DNA of 64,000 nucleotides from Emmonsiellopsis sp. PD_33 (Eukaryota; Ascomycota; Eurotiomycetes; Onygenales; Ajellomycetaceae), in NCBI GenBank assembly GCA_032988165.1, contig JANTQF010000147.1:18949-82948 (forward strand). The letters are read 5' to 3'. Of this stretch, positions 10,753 to 22,249 are shown piece by piece. Position numbers and translations under genes: made by a program. The notes under the pieces are model-generated. The model had not been told where the DNA came from and did not search any database. It was given only the letters and a program-made list of their open reading frames with translations. The stretch's first letter is position 1. Each line of letters opens with the position of its first letter.

Positions 10753-13700
10753 AGCTGCGGTCTGTGGCAAGACCACAGGTGAACAAAATTGTATGTTTTC
10801 TCCCTCCTGAACTGGATATTCGGAGGTAAGGTAGGTATAGATGCACAAAAATAATAGTTGACGATATCAGGATATCAGAAAAGTACTCATAAAAACTCCA
10901 GGAGCAGGCACGGTGGTTTTAACTGAATCTCGGCCCTTTTGGTTACAGCTCAGCCATTTCCCTCACGTTGACGGACGGCATGCTGCCGCAGAGGATTTCG
11001 GCGGGTGGGGGCTTGGGAGATGAATTGGGGCTGTGCTTCTTTAGTAGATCCTTGGAAGGCGTTCCAAACCCAAAAACCAACAACAGGGTTGCACAGGACC
11101 ATGGCTGGTGGTGGACGCAGCCGGCTGACACAGAGAACGTCACAACGAGGTAGCCGCCGCGGCGATGAATGGTTGAGTGATGGCCTATTGAGCAGCAAAC
11201 CGCGAGAAGCATGAGACGCTTCAGGAGAACAGGGGGCGGCTCTACGCGATGGGCGGCTCTGGTTGGTCAGCGCAGGACTCGTTTGCCGCCGCGAGGGTTT
11301 CTTGGCATTTCTTGCTTGGCATTTCCGGGATAGGGCTAGCGTGCTATGTCATCTACTGTTTACACAGCTCCGTTTTCGTGTTTGAACATCGCGTGCAGGG
11401 GTGAGCAGCGAACAGCCGACTTTATCGCCCCTGCACAAGCTGTCTGCGGCAAGGCGTTGCGCTACTCGCACGGCTCATGGTTGTTGGCTCCAAAAAGACA
11501 CCCAGGCTAACAGATAAACGCCAGCCTTACTTCTGACCATCTCGCAGAGTGTGTGTATAAAACTCGGCATCCCTCCCTCCCTCAAACTGTTAGTCCGACG
11601 GTTTCAAATCGGGCAAACCTCTCGATATGCGGCAAACCAGAGACACCCAAGATTCTCGGCGCCCTCTCAACATCCCTCATCCGTAGATCTCCTGCTTTTC
11701 TGAGAAGGAGCTCTTGCTACTCCGCCTACCTTGGCGGGCGGGGGAATGTCCCATCCAGCTTGAGAATCGTACATACAATCAACCAAAAACAATTCTGTGG
11801 GGCATTAGAATCGCCTGCACTGTGCAGTGTGCAGGCCTCTCTGTGGGGGGGGGACGCTTGGGCTTGAATGCCATCGAGTGGAGCATGTTTTCTTATTATC
11901 TTCACTTGTTGAACATCATATTTGATTCTCCGCGCCAAGGTAACCCACTCGTCGATGCTCATTTCTTGGCTGACGGTCGTTTCCCCTTTTACACATACTC
12001 TGCGACTGCCTTGGAACTCCGTTCCGGTCGACCGTTTGGCGTTTTGCCCGGCTCCTGTCGGATTACTTACCACTGCGGTCAGTTTGGCGGATTTCAGCGG
12101 CATGGAGTAGTCGTCGTGTGCAGGGAGGCACAGCCGATGGCATTTGGAATAGAGATGGACACTATCGCTTTTTCATATATTAACCTTATCCAATCGGTGA
12201 TCAGGTCGAGAGGGTGGGGGGGGAATCTATTAGCGAGAGTCGTTGCCAGAGAATTCGCCCAACCCCCTGAACCCTGTTTTGCAGTCTCTGGGTGCGATCC
12301 CATCCCGAAAGGCGAATGCGATCCCAGTGTTCTGGAAGAAAGGTAAAATTAACGTCACAAGGGAGCCTCATCGATCAACCTCGCCGTAGTTGGTGCGCAA
12401 TAGGTATCGACCGGGCCAAGCCGCAGAGGCAACCGCACACAAAATCTCATCCATGATTTGGTCGATGTGCTTTGTCTGGGCGATACACAGCCCGGCCATA
12501 CGAGAGGCCCATGAAATGTTGAGTTCCCAACGGTTTCCGGTCAATTTGTCATTATCTGCGAAGAAGTCTCGGCCGCGTCGATGGTGGGACCATGACATGC
12601 GCACGAGCTGTCACGATGAGCTGGAATGTTCAAGATTCATCATCGATCTTGGTTGTAGACGGTGGTCTCCAGAGGCGTTTAGCAGTCGCCTTCGGCTGCG
12701 GTGGCGCTCGGAAATGTCCGCCAATAATATTTGAGAAGGAGCCTAGCTGTGGCTGGTGTGTGGCGTAGGATTATGGCGGTGCATGTCACGTGGTGTTTAT
12801 GTAATCATTATGTCATTTCGCCAAGCAAAGCCAACTCAAACGTCCGAGTCAACTTCAACCTCGCTCAACAACAGCAACATCAACAGCAACACACCAGCTT
12901 CTCTCCCCCGTCATCCTTCATCCTTGCTTTGCGCCACTGCATCACTGCCATCAACAGGATCCCCATGCATTTGCAGCTCTATCAGCCCAGTCGTCCTACA
13001 TTTCTACAGCCTCGAAGAATACTAACAAAACCCCTCACTAGGCTGTATCGAAGTGAACCTCGCGACTTTCGTACAATGATAGCACGCAAGAATTTCCACT
13101 GCGAAGCGCTGTTTCTTGAGCATCGAAGGGCTCTAGCCGTCTCATGTCGGCGTCCAGTCTGAATAGTCCAGGTAAACCGCACCATCCCTATGATCTACCG
13201 CACACTCGGGCTAATATTGGGTTCTCTTCCTCAAGTGAAAGAAAGATAGCCTCACAAAATTGCCAATAGAAAATCGCCCATCATCCTGTTCCTCCCTGAG
13301 AGCCTCTCCCTTCCTTCCCCTTCCGCGTTTTCCCACTTCGCTACTGCACCCCTGCTGTTGAACGCCGCTTAGCCCACTGGCTGGCGATAAAGTGAGTTTC
13401 GAGACCTTGACTGGTAGCATACTTACCTACCATGCTACTTGTTTAGAACTAACCAATTCCCTTTTCAGTCACAAAAATATTGCGCCCATACGCAGGGTGT
13501 GCATTCCAAAAGGTTCGATTTCCAGACCATGTCGACCAACCTGTCTAAACTAACATTGTCTAGTTACTACAAACTGGTCTACACGTTAAATATGAAGTAG
13601 TCCGATCTTTAAGCCCTTGTGGACGCAAATGCCAAACCAAGGCACCACGAGCTACGACTCAGTGTCAATGCTCATGGTTCGGGTTCCCCACCGCGGGTCA

Positions 13701-14515
13701 ACTCAAACCAGCAAAACCCAAGAACGTCGGGCCCGCCCTAGGCAGAGTCCTCATGATTCTTGGTACTTTCGCGCCTCACATTCTAAGAACTGGAATAGGC
13801 GTGGGGAGTAGTGGAGTAATGCGCTGCTGTAAGTTCTATATACTCTACCAAATCATACTACTTTTTGGGATTACCCAAGTTTTTCAATGGGCATTATCTG
13901 GGCGCTCCCCCAACTGACGATCTTTCTCTCCTTAAGAATCCCTTTTGAACTGCACTCGGAATATGTGATCTCCGACTTGCAGTAATACGCCCGTTGTAGT
14001 GTTTTACAACGGGCGGGAAATCCCGTCTATCCCTGAGGCCAAAGCCTCAGCCGCGTCGACGAGTACATTGCAGCCTGGTCCCTCACGTGCGCCAGGTGGC
14101 GGAAAAATTCAAAAATCAAAACAAATCAGGGGTCCTCCTACTGGGAGGACCTTTGGGAAAAATTCAAAAAATTCAAAAATCGACAATGAAAATGTTTGGG
14201 TATGGAAGGTCGTAGTACGGTTTTGGTTGCAGGTGTAGGATGATGGTGGTTTATGGGTTTTTTAGTGTAGGTTCAAACTTTCCCTGTTTCTTTTTGCTGC
14301 TTTGTTTCCGCCCCATTTCTGTCATCTTTTCCGAAATCGTTCTTTTTACATTTCCCTCCTTTGGAATTTGCCTCCCACAAACGGATTCATGAATTCTTCG
14401 TTTCGTCTCGATTCATTTTCTCGCCTACATTATCAAAACAAGAAGCCGGAAAATACAACACATGTAAACACATAAAACAAGGTACGTTTACCCCCCTCCC
14501 TTACTGACTACATCA
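10753..14515. other. 3.8-kb region without a recognisable gene
   Basis: Between the Ca2+-ATPase start (-) and the end of the Gfo/Idh/MocA gene (-). The right part of the ATPase promoter should lie in the first kilobase. The longest open frames on the + strand are 11714-12346 (210 codons, with a TATAAA-like element at 11551-11557) and 12731-13162 (143 codons, with a short Gln-rich run). Neither shows a domain I recognise, and both could be chance frames in GC-balanced DNA. A cluster of hairpins at 13988-14152 is listed separately. The rest holds nothing I can name. Confidence 0.5.
13988..14152. repeat. Cluster of perfect hairpins
   Basis: Successive inverted repeats lie within 165 bp. There is an 11-bp stem at 13988-13998/14005-14015 (CGCCCGTTGTA, 6-nt loop), an overlapping 5-bp stem CGGGA/TCCCG at 14014-14025, a 7-bp stem CTGAGGC/GCCTCAG at 14033-14050, a weak 5-bp stem CCTGG/CCAGG at 14074-14096 and an 8-bp stem GGTCCTCC/GGAGGACC at 14131-14151. 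The motif GGAAAAATTCAAAAA follows the last two. The sequence lies 360-530 bp beyond the stop of the Gfo/Idh/MocA gene. It could be an old mobile fragment or a structured transcript; I cannot decide which. Confidence 0.7.
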
Positions 14516-16116
14516 CTACTTCAACGCCCACCCATCCTCCCCCTCCCGCACAATCTCCACAGGCCGCTTCTCATCCAACGACACACGACCCGCATGCAAA
14601 ATCGCCGTCGTGGCAATGGTGTTCTTAAGCGTGGGCAACCCCCGCTTATCCAGGCCGTCGAGCGTGACGCGGCCCTCGTTCAGGGCGGTTATGGCGTCGA
14701 TGAATTTCTCGAAGCTGATGTAGCCATAGCCTGTTTGGCCGCCGAAGTTTCCTTCTTCGTCGGGGGCATAGCGCATGTAGAAGCTGCGTGGGGTTGTTAG
14801 TGGGTTATTGATAAGGGGGAAGGGGTTTGAACTGACGGGTTGTACCAGGCGAGTGCGCCCTGGTTGTCGTCTGTTACATCATAAGCACGCTTGGCTTGGT
14901 TGATGCGGATCTCGCCCTTTGAGCCCATCCCTGTGGCAATTCAACTTTTGTCAGCATGCTCTCTTGTTTATCTTTTCGCGAACAGAAATTGGAGGTTGGC
15001 GGCAACATGAACAATGTCAACACATACAATGGAAATACTGATTCGAATGCACGCCAGCCTTCTGCGGCGCCGTCCAACTGGCCGTATACACGCCCGTGGC
15101 CACCTTGCTCGGATCGCTCTTCTTCCGCCAATCAACCAGCAACGTAATCGTGTCCTCCGTCTCAGGCACACAGCCCAACTCCACCGCAGTCCCCTGCGAC
15201 GCCGACGCCGTCACCTTCACCGGCGTATACTCGGGCACCATACTCTCGCAAATATCCACATGGTGCGAATTCAGATAGTACGAGATATCACTATCCTTGC
15301 CCGCCCAGGCCTTGAAGGTCTCCAACTGGCTCTTCGGCTGGCTCATGTAGCTGTAGAAGTAGTTGAAGTCGCCCAGGCCGCGGGCCTTGGCGCGGGCGTC
15401 GGAGTAGGCGGGGTCGAAGCGCTTGTGGTGCTCGACGAAGACGAAGACGCCCGCTTTGCGCGACTCTTCGAGCAGGTGCAGGTGGTCGGTTAGTAGCTTT
15501 GTGGCGGGCTTGGTGATTAGGACGTGGATTTTGCGCTGGATGGCGTATAGGGCGATGGGGTAGTGGGTTGGGTCTGGGGTGAAGATTGTGATTGCGGAGC
15601 CGGGGGGGAGGGCGTCGATGGCGGGCTTGTAGGCGTTGGGATCGACTTGGTTGTCGGCCGGGTAGGAGGTGAAGGAGACGTCGAGACCGTTGTAGACTTG
15701 GGAGATGTTTTTTTGGAGGTGTTGTTCTGATTTTTGATTAGTTTTTGGTTATTTCTGTTTTTTTTTTGGGGGGGGGGGTTGGTTTAAATAGACAATTCCC
15801 CGTCTCAACGGATATATATATTTATGAAAGTGAGAAATAAAATAAATAGATAAATAATAGCAACTCACTGATAGCCGGAAACTTATGCCCGGACACGCCC
15901 ACCATGCTCAAATCGCCCACTTTGCCTCTCCGGCGCAGGTCGAAGAGCGTTAGGCCGACGACGCCGACTTTTTTGTCTGAGCCGGATGCTCCGCCGCCGA
16001 CGAAGCCGGTGGTGTACTCTCCGGTTCCCACCTGGGGGTTTATTTCGTCAGTCTGTAGGGTTCTGGGTAGATATAGAGGGGGTATATCTAACCATCAAGA
16101 TGCTTGGGGGAGCCAT
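14516..16116 (-). CDS. Gfo/Idh/MocA-family NAD(P)-dependent oxidoreductase
   Basis: Dehydrogenase of the glucose-fructose oxidoreductase/inositol dehydrogenase family, acting on sugars or sugar acids with NAD(P). Five exons on the minus strand: 16093-16116, 15870... to 16031 (ending 15869), 15028-15726, 14837-14930 and 14516-14783. The total is 415 residues with frame kept at every junction. The first exon codes eight residues and completes the Rossmann motif VGTGEYTTGFVGG across the splice. The usual EKP catalytic motif appears as ITKPA (K135), followed by VFVEHHKRFDPAY and GSKGEIRINQAKRAYDV in the substrate domain. Intron 2 (15727-15868, 142 bp) is enlarged by a T-run and G-run. It is divergent from a DHDPS-family aldolase, which suggests a shared pathway. 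The substrate is unknown. Confidence 0.9.
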
Positions 16117-17018
16117 TTTTGCTGTAATTGCGGGGGAGGAATTGGATATATATGGTGGTGTTTCAGCGGTGTGAGGGTGTCAATTGATGGAGGAGGAAAA
16201 GAGGGAAGCTGGATAGATATAGAGCAATATAGCTGAATTATTCAGGCCGTGGTTGGGTTTGGATTCTGCGGAGAACGCGGCGGCTAAATAAGCCCCGTGG
16301 GGGAAATGGCGACGATGGAGTAGTTGAATTGAGAGGCCAGACAATTCCTAGTAATCAACGAACGATCGGGGTTCTTGACTATTTATTCGTTCTTTAGAGC
16401 CATGTATTTCGACAGTTGCTGTTTCATCTTCTGCTGTTGTCCCCTCTCCCCGCCATGGACAATATCTCGACACAATAACATCGCTGCCCCACACCACCGT
16501 CGATTGGTGGAAAATCTCGACGGCAAAAGCCGAAGCTGGGAGGAATTGTTCCAGTTGCCGACGCCAGCCATTGCCGACGATGGTGAGGGGCAGTTTGGGG
16601 TTTTTGAATTGGGGATGAAGAAAGGAGGCAGATTGGGGGTTGGGATATTGGGGGTGGGAGTATCCGAGTCACCAGCAAGAGTAGCCCCTGAGTCCAGCAA
16701 CCGCCTGTATTAAATATTATTATTACGGCTATCATCAACATCTACTCCTCCAAAATAAGAGGGCCAAACCCATAGTTAGTTAACTTGCTAAATAACGTCT
16801 ATGGCCAGACGTCATAGCTTTTGTATTTTTATATTGCTGCCCCCGCACTTTTCCCCTTCGCGCATAGCTGCCCCTGGCTTAAATAGAGGGGAGGAGGCCA
16901 ACTATTTATATAAACAAGAGAGAGTGCTCCCATAATTTATACATGGAGAACAGTATTTGTAAAGAACCCGTACAAATCAAATATTAGTACTCACTCACAT
17001 AGCAAATTCATCCCCAAA
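16117..17018. promoter_or_regulatory. Shared divergent promoter
   Basis: 902 bp between the starts of the oxidoreductase (-) and the aldolase-family gene (+). A TATA-like TTTATATAAA lies at about 16905-16914, some 105 bp before the + strand start. An inverted repeat ACGTCT-N6-AGACGT lies at 16795-16812. A CCCCGC near 16842 fits the CreA core (reverse complement of SYGGRG), which would be expected for a carbon-catabolic gene, but a 6-bp match is weak evidence. Minus-strand frames here (16383-16741) are not supported as genes. Confidence 0.55.
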
Positions 17019-18011
17019 ATGACCTCCCGCACCCCCCTCCGCCCAGGCGTCTACGCCCCAACCATGACCTTCTTCAACCCCGAAACCGAAGACCTCGACC
17101 TCCCCTCCATCCGCAAACACGCCGTCCGCCTCGCCAAAGCCGGCCTCGTCGGCCTCATCACCATGGGCTCAAACGGCGAAGCCGTCCACCTCTCCCGCGC
17201 CGAGCGCACCCTCGTCACACAAACCACCCGCGCCGCCCTCGACGAGGCCGGCTTCCTCAACGTCCCCGTCATCGTCGGCGCCAGCGAGCAGAGCATCCGG
17301 GGCACTGTCGAGCTATGCAAAGAATCCGCCGCCGCCGGCGGCGAATACGTCCTGCTGGTGCCGCCAAGCTACTACCGCGCCGCGATGGGTAACGAGGAGG
17401 CGTTATTCGAGTACTTCACGGGCGTGGCGGATGGCTCGCCGCTGCCGCTGATTCTATACAATTACCCCGGCGCCGTGGCGGGGATCGATATGGACTCGGA
17501 CTTTCTGATCCGCCTCTCGCAGCATCCGAATATCGTCGGGACAAAGTTCACGTGCGGGAATACGGGGAAATTAACCCGTGTCGCGCGCGCGATGAATGCA
17601 ATCACGCCTCCCTCTCCCCTCCCTAAACCCGCTAGAACGCCCTCGGATCCTCCCTATCTCGCCTTCGGCGGCATGGCAGACTTCACCCTACAGACACTCG
17701 TCTCGGGCGGCTCGGCGATTCTCGCCGGCGGCGCTAATGTGATGCCGCGTCTGTGTGTGGAGGTGTTTAATCTGTGGAGCGCGGGGAAGTTCGCTGAGGC
17801 GATTGAGATGCAGAAGGTGCTGAGTACGGGGGATTGGGTGTTGACGAAGGCTGCGATTCCGGGGACGAAGAGTGCTATTCAGAGTTATTTTGGGTATGGT
17901 GGGTATCCGAGAAGGCCGTTGGGGAGGTTATCGACGGAGCAGGCGGGGAAGGTTGCGGAGGGGATTAAGGAGGCGATGGCGGTTGAGATGGGGTTGAAGG
18001 ATGTTGTGTAG
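17019..18011 (+). CDS. Dihydrodipicolinate synthase/KDG-aldolase family protein
   Basis: Class I (Schiff-base) aldolase of the DHDPS/NAL superfamily, resembling fungal 2-keto-3-deoxy-sugar-acid and 4-hydroxy-2-oxoglutarate aldolases. The gene is intronless, 330 residues, and the start context is CCAAAATGA. Seen: MGSNGEAVHLSR (positions 49-60, substrate carboxylate loop), LYNYPGAVAG with the YNxP tyrosine at about Y147, the Schiff-base lysine in VGTKFTCGN (K176) and the GGxADFTLQTLVSGG segment. It lacks features that would mark lysine biosynthesis, which fungi perform by another route, so a catabolic role is more likely. The divergent Gfo/Idh/MocA partner supports a sugar-acid pathway. Exact substrate not determinable. 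Confidence 0.92.
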   Translation: MTSRTPLRPGVYAPTMTFFNPETEDLDLPSIRKHAVRLAKAGLVGLITMGSNGEAVHLSRAERTLVTQTTRAALDEAGFLNVPVIVGASEQSIRGTVELCKESAAAGGEYVLLVPPSYYRAAMGNEEALFEYFTGVADGSPLPLILYNYPGAVAGIDMDSDFLIRLSQHPNIVGTKFTCGNTGKLTRVARAMNAITPPSPLPKPARTPSDPPYLAFGGMADFTLQTLVSGGSAILAGGANVMPRLCVEVFNLWSAGKFAEAIEMQKVLSTGDWVLTKAAIPGTKSAIQSYFGYGGYPRRPLGRLSTEQAGKVAEGIKEAMAVEMGLKDVV

Positions 18012-19279
18012 GGGATTGGAGGGGGGATGGATTAGGTATGTATATACGTGCGTGCATGTTGAACTGCACTATGCATCAATAAATAATGGTATTATTATTT
18101 AAAGTAATTCCTACTGCTTAACTCCTTTTTCTTTTCGTTTGCTTCGAGGTTTATGGATGGATAGACTTCGCTCGGTAAAAAAATCACACTTCAAATTTGA
18201 ACGCCTGCCGGCTACGAAGATAGGAGGATAAGTGAGCATATTAAGCCAGCCTTTGCAAGAGCTGATATAGCCCGCGCGTCCTACTTAACAAAAAGACTCA
18301 CAAGTAAGTATTCAACTAAACGCATATGACCCCTGAACGGGACGAACATCAACACCAGCCATGTTGGATCTGATCAGGACCATGAAGATCACGGTCACAG
18401 TTATCGAAGCCGGGATCCCTCTCATGCGACAAACCGGTATTAGCTACTACGAGACCCAATGCGGGGATACCCGCGCCCTCTATGAGAACTCATATAGACT
18501 GACACATCTCTGAATCTCGGGGATATCGTCATGGGGAGAGGACAAGAGCCCCGGCTGGGTATGAATAGGTATTAATAACGCCATGTAACCTATCGCCCAG
18601 TCACAGCTTTACTAGATGACCTAGTTCTGTGGCTCCATCCTGTCGTATACCCATCTGCTCTGTACCCCGGAGAATATTGTCAATGTAGTCTCCCGCCCCA
18701 GAAAAGTGAAGAATATAACCAATGGCACGGTGTACGGCAAGGGGTTACTCACGAAGAAATTCCTCTGGTTTAGTCGTTGCCAGACTTGCCAGGAATTTTT
18801 CGTCGTTGGCCACCAGAGCCACCAAAAGCTCGCGCGGGGAGCCGAGGTGACGGGGGTTCTACTGATCTGCCATTTGTGAGATAGCTTATTCGCAACGGTA
18901 GATGAAGAGGCATGAGTTGGCAAGTTAATAATCAGTTGGAGCAACTCTTTCATATAGGCACCTCGTGCAAAAAAGGTTAGATATGACATCCTTTCACCAT
19001 TCTTTAACTCTGTAGCTTCTTGCAGGTTCTGGGTATTGGCCTAATACCCTTCTTTTCATATTTCAAGTGTTTGGACAACTCACTCTCATGCCGTTCCCAA
19101 TTTCCCAATGCTGGGAGTCTCTCATAGAGCCAGGCACTTAGATGTAGAATGGGCTTGTCATCAGAGGAGTTTAATGACAGATTGTTGGAGCGTCGCCTCG
19201 GGCACTGATACGATTCCCTGAGGGAGGAATGTATCAATTTAGTAGGTATGCTCCTGGCCAGGAACAGGTTCGAAGAAAA
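18012..19279. other. Intergenic sequence grading into retroelement debris
   Basis: The first 300 bp are the 3' flank of the aldolase-family gene. From about 18,600 the minus strand shows broken frames. One includes VANDEKFLASLATTKPEEF near 18,760-18,830, interrupted by frameshifts and stops. I do not recognise this piece. It lies downstream, in the sense of transcription, of the reverse-transcriptase remnant described next and may belong to it or to a different relic. CpG is present throughout. Confidence 0.4.
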
Positions 19280-20838
19280 CAGTAGCTCGTAGAATCAAGT
19301 CTATCTGCCGCTGCACATAGGGAGGTGAGTTTATGAAACCCATATTAGGCACGTGGAAGACTTCCTGTCCTTGATGAGATATGACAGCCATCCAATTTCG
19401 ATGCGTACGCTTGATCAACCATTAATAAAAGAAAGACATGGCATCACTGACACTGATGAAGGATTTGCCGGCAGCAGCATTCATTATGTCTGATTGTTGT
19501 GGGATCAGATATATGTCCGGTTCTGTGATCTTATTTAAGTTCCAGATATCAACGACTACTCTCCCTTTACGACGCGTTTTGCCGGTCGTGGAATCAACAG
19601 TGTCACGCCAGACAACAAAAACAGGGTAGCCAGATGGCATATGAGATTTCACCCAAGACATACATCCTTGTTCATGGAGTTTATCAAATGTTTCATCAAC
19701 GATTTCACGATCTTTAGCACCCAGAGGGTATATCTTAGCAGAAGTTTGGGGTTTGTGCCCAGGGAGCAGTGGTATTTCGAGCCATTGGTCTTCAGGTATG
19801 TCAACTTGTTGTCCCCTATCTTCAAAAACCATGTGAAATTCATCAACGAGCTGTCAGTATCGCTCGACGACCTCTTAAGTTGCCAAAATGGGTGGCTTAT
19901 GGCATTTAGGGGCCGGTCAATATTGATGCCATCGATGAGGTGAGTAATATCACAGTCAAACATGTTCAGGATCATGAGGGCGGCTTTCTTGGAATCGTGC
20001 TAATCATATCATTTAGCCAACGGAAGTATTCTTGTCAACGATAATTCGAATCTGCTTGACAAATCTTCTCGGGGAATCTCTCCTTGAATGCATTCAGGAA
20101 CTTTTCGAGGTTGGCTTCTGTTGGGCTTTGCAACTGGGCATATGCCGTCAGGTTATTAGTACCCAGGCTTCTGCGTCTTCCACCAACAGCAGGTTGCATT
20201 AGAGAATGGGGAAGTATACGGGCCGCCTCTACTATCATAGTTGGCCATCCCGATAGGATTTCCTTTATCATCTTGGACATCGTGGAGATTCTGTGTCAGA
20301 CGAGATAACTTCTTGCCGGTCAAACTTGCGAGAGATCACACAACGATGGTGATCGCGCACCAGACAAGATCCTCGAAGGATAGATACTCGATCTGGCGTA
20401 TCAGTGAATTTAGGTATTCCTTGCGCTTTTTTGATTGCTGAAAGTTGTGCTGGGGATGGCTGCGGAGTCTGATGGCTAGAAGCCTTGAGTATAATAAATA
20501 AAATTGGCCAGCAGACATAGAGAGACTCGGGAGAAGTGGGACATCGATCAGCAAGTCTGCAAGGTGGCCAACTTGGAGCTCATCCTCGTCATCGAAGCGT
20601 AAATTTGCCTGCTCGATGTCTACATTCATACATTGGAAGAATGCAGGTAGAAGGGTATCCTGGACAGCTCAGAGCGGGAATATTCATATGCAGAGCGCGT
20701 CTGTATCCATGGCGTCCACGGTTGTCCGCAGCGTTGAAATGGTCGAGAATGCGGTAAAAGGCATGCCGGCGTGAGGAGCTCACTCGGGGGGGGAGTTAAT
20801 GATAGCCCCAGCAGCAGCCATTGCGGTGAAGCTATCAA
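19280..20838 (-). pseudogene. Ty3/gypsy-type gag-pol remnant
   Basis: Minus-strand relic of a retroelement polyprotein in several frames. The longest open part, 19422-19832, reads VDIPEDQWLEIPLLPG, then YPLGAKDREIVDETFDKL and RRKGRVVVDIWNLNKITEPD, and reaches the reverse-transcriptase segment SVSDAMSFFY. After a single TAA it continues as ISHQGQEVFHV and INSPPYVQRQIDLILR (to about 19280). Upstream pieces (20035-20280 with FKERFPEKICQADSNYR, then 20336-20629) look like the gag/linker part. Frameshifts and stops break it. Unlike the block to its right it still has CpG and normal G+C, so it has not suffered the same mutation load. Downstream RNase H and integrase parts were not found. Confidence 0.75.
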
Positions 20839-20960
20839 ACCTCCTCTATGAATGCTCCTGGATGTTGTGTGAAAGAAGGAAATGGTGATGTTGAAGCCCT
20901 ACCAGCAGACTAAGCCGCATCTAGCCTAGCACCACGCCGCCCCAAGCAGGGAGATAGTCC

Positions 20961-21233
20961 AAGAAGAAGGTGCTTCCAAGTGAACAGCAGTTTCCACCAT
21001 CACATTACCCCAGCATAACTACTTCCCAAATTCACCTAGTTTGTTTGTTTTTATTTATTTTTCCAGCCCAGAATATTTTTCTCTCCTTTTTTAATTAGTA
21101 GAATCAATGACATCCATAATTTTCAATCCATTTCAACCAGTTGAGGTATTTTCTCAATCATATTATTGATCTCATTTTCATATAATACTGCCAAGCAGGT
21201 GATAATATCATATTGTTACATCCATCTCTTTTT
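20961..21233 (+). repeat. Left copy of the 273-bp direct repeat bracketing the block
   Basis: It begins AAGAAGAAGGTGCTTCCAAG and ends TCCATCTCTTTTT. It aligns without gaps over 273 bp with 62077-62349 in the same orientation. Differences are almost all C/T or G/A. In this copy the outer (left) part keeps C where the other copy has T, while the inner (right) part is the more mutated one. Homology does not stop at TG...CA ends, so a simple LTR is not supported. Confidence 0.9.
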
Positions 21234-21544
21234 AATGTCTATTACTCTAGAAGCTAATAGCTTCTACATCTCAAACTGAGAGTCTCATCTGTTATTAAGA
21301 ACATTAATATTAAAAAGCATCAAATAGATATAGAATAACAAATAATTAGTAGAGATAGTAAAGTTAGAGTAGAATCTGAGGACATTATATTAATAATATA
21401 GTAGATAAAATCATTAGAACTATACTTTCTATAATATTTCTCAGATAGCAATTAAAAAGCAAAGTAAATAAGATAATAAAAAATAAGCTCATTAAAGAAA
21501 GAAGGAAGAGTAAGAAGAGTAAGATAATAAGTTATTAAATATAG

Positions 21545-21798
21545 TGTAAAAAGCTATACTCTTATACTCTATATCTATAGCTTGTCTGAACTTTGCCTGA
21601 TCTTCAACTACCCAATTAGATGCCTCTAACTGGGCCTTTATATGAATATTTATTCACTCTAACCTCACATAATTTCCTTCTATTTATATCACATAATTTT
21701 ATGATTTCTTTTTCTTTTTTCTTCCTTTCTCTAATGATTACAATCTTGATTCTAGTGTATAACTTGCATGATTTACTTATTAAAGCATACCTATTACA
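21545..21798 (+). repeat. 5' LTR (254 bp) of the chromovirus-type element
   Basis: Starts TGTAAAAAGCTATACTC and ends CTATTACA. It aligns end to end with 26866-27119; both are exactly 254 bp with TG...CA ends. Differences are scattered, mostly C/T and G/A. Confidence 0.88.
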
Positions 21799-22026
21799 TT
21801 TTGTAATTACTCACTTGATCTCTTCTTAGAGATCCTTATTATATTTACCCTCTAAATATAATTTATATATATAGTAGATTCTTCTGAATGTGATCTATAT
21901 GTACAGCAAACTCTTCTGAAATCTGAAATACAACTTACTCAGCTCAGCTCTACCAGATAATGTGTTAGTAAAAGACCCCAAAGCCCTGATAGTCTGTATT
22001 AATATTTCATGAGATTTTCCTTCAAG

Positions 22027-22080
22027 TTTAAACTTTCTGAATCCTCTGAACTTTCTGAATCCTCTGAACTCTCTGAATCC
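22027..22080. repeat. Three tandem 18-bp units
   Basis: The unit TTTCTGAATCCTCTGAAC is repeated three times with minor changes, within the untranslated/gag leader of the element. An in-frame 6-residue repeat results on either strand. Confidence 0.7.
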
Positions 22081-22249
22081 AAATAATCTTTTAAATCCAT
22101 CATGAATATGGATTCTCCACATGAAGATAGTACCTCTTCTCAGGGCTCTAATGCTGAATTCTGAAACTTTATTTAATAGCTCATAAATAAAATTAACCTC
22201 ATTACTGAATAAAATTATATGCTCATACTAACTTCAGCTTCTATTCTAA

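Noticed and set aside
13470..13540. tRNA gene suggested by GGTTCGATTTCC
   Set aside because: The T stem does not pair and no A box or acceptor stem is present.
15756..15779. T-run/G-run in the oxidoreductase intron as a regulatory site
   Set aside because: A homopolymer run inside an intron is most simply slippage.
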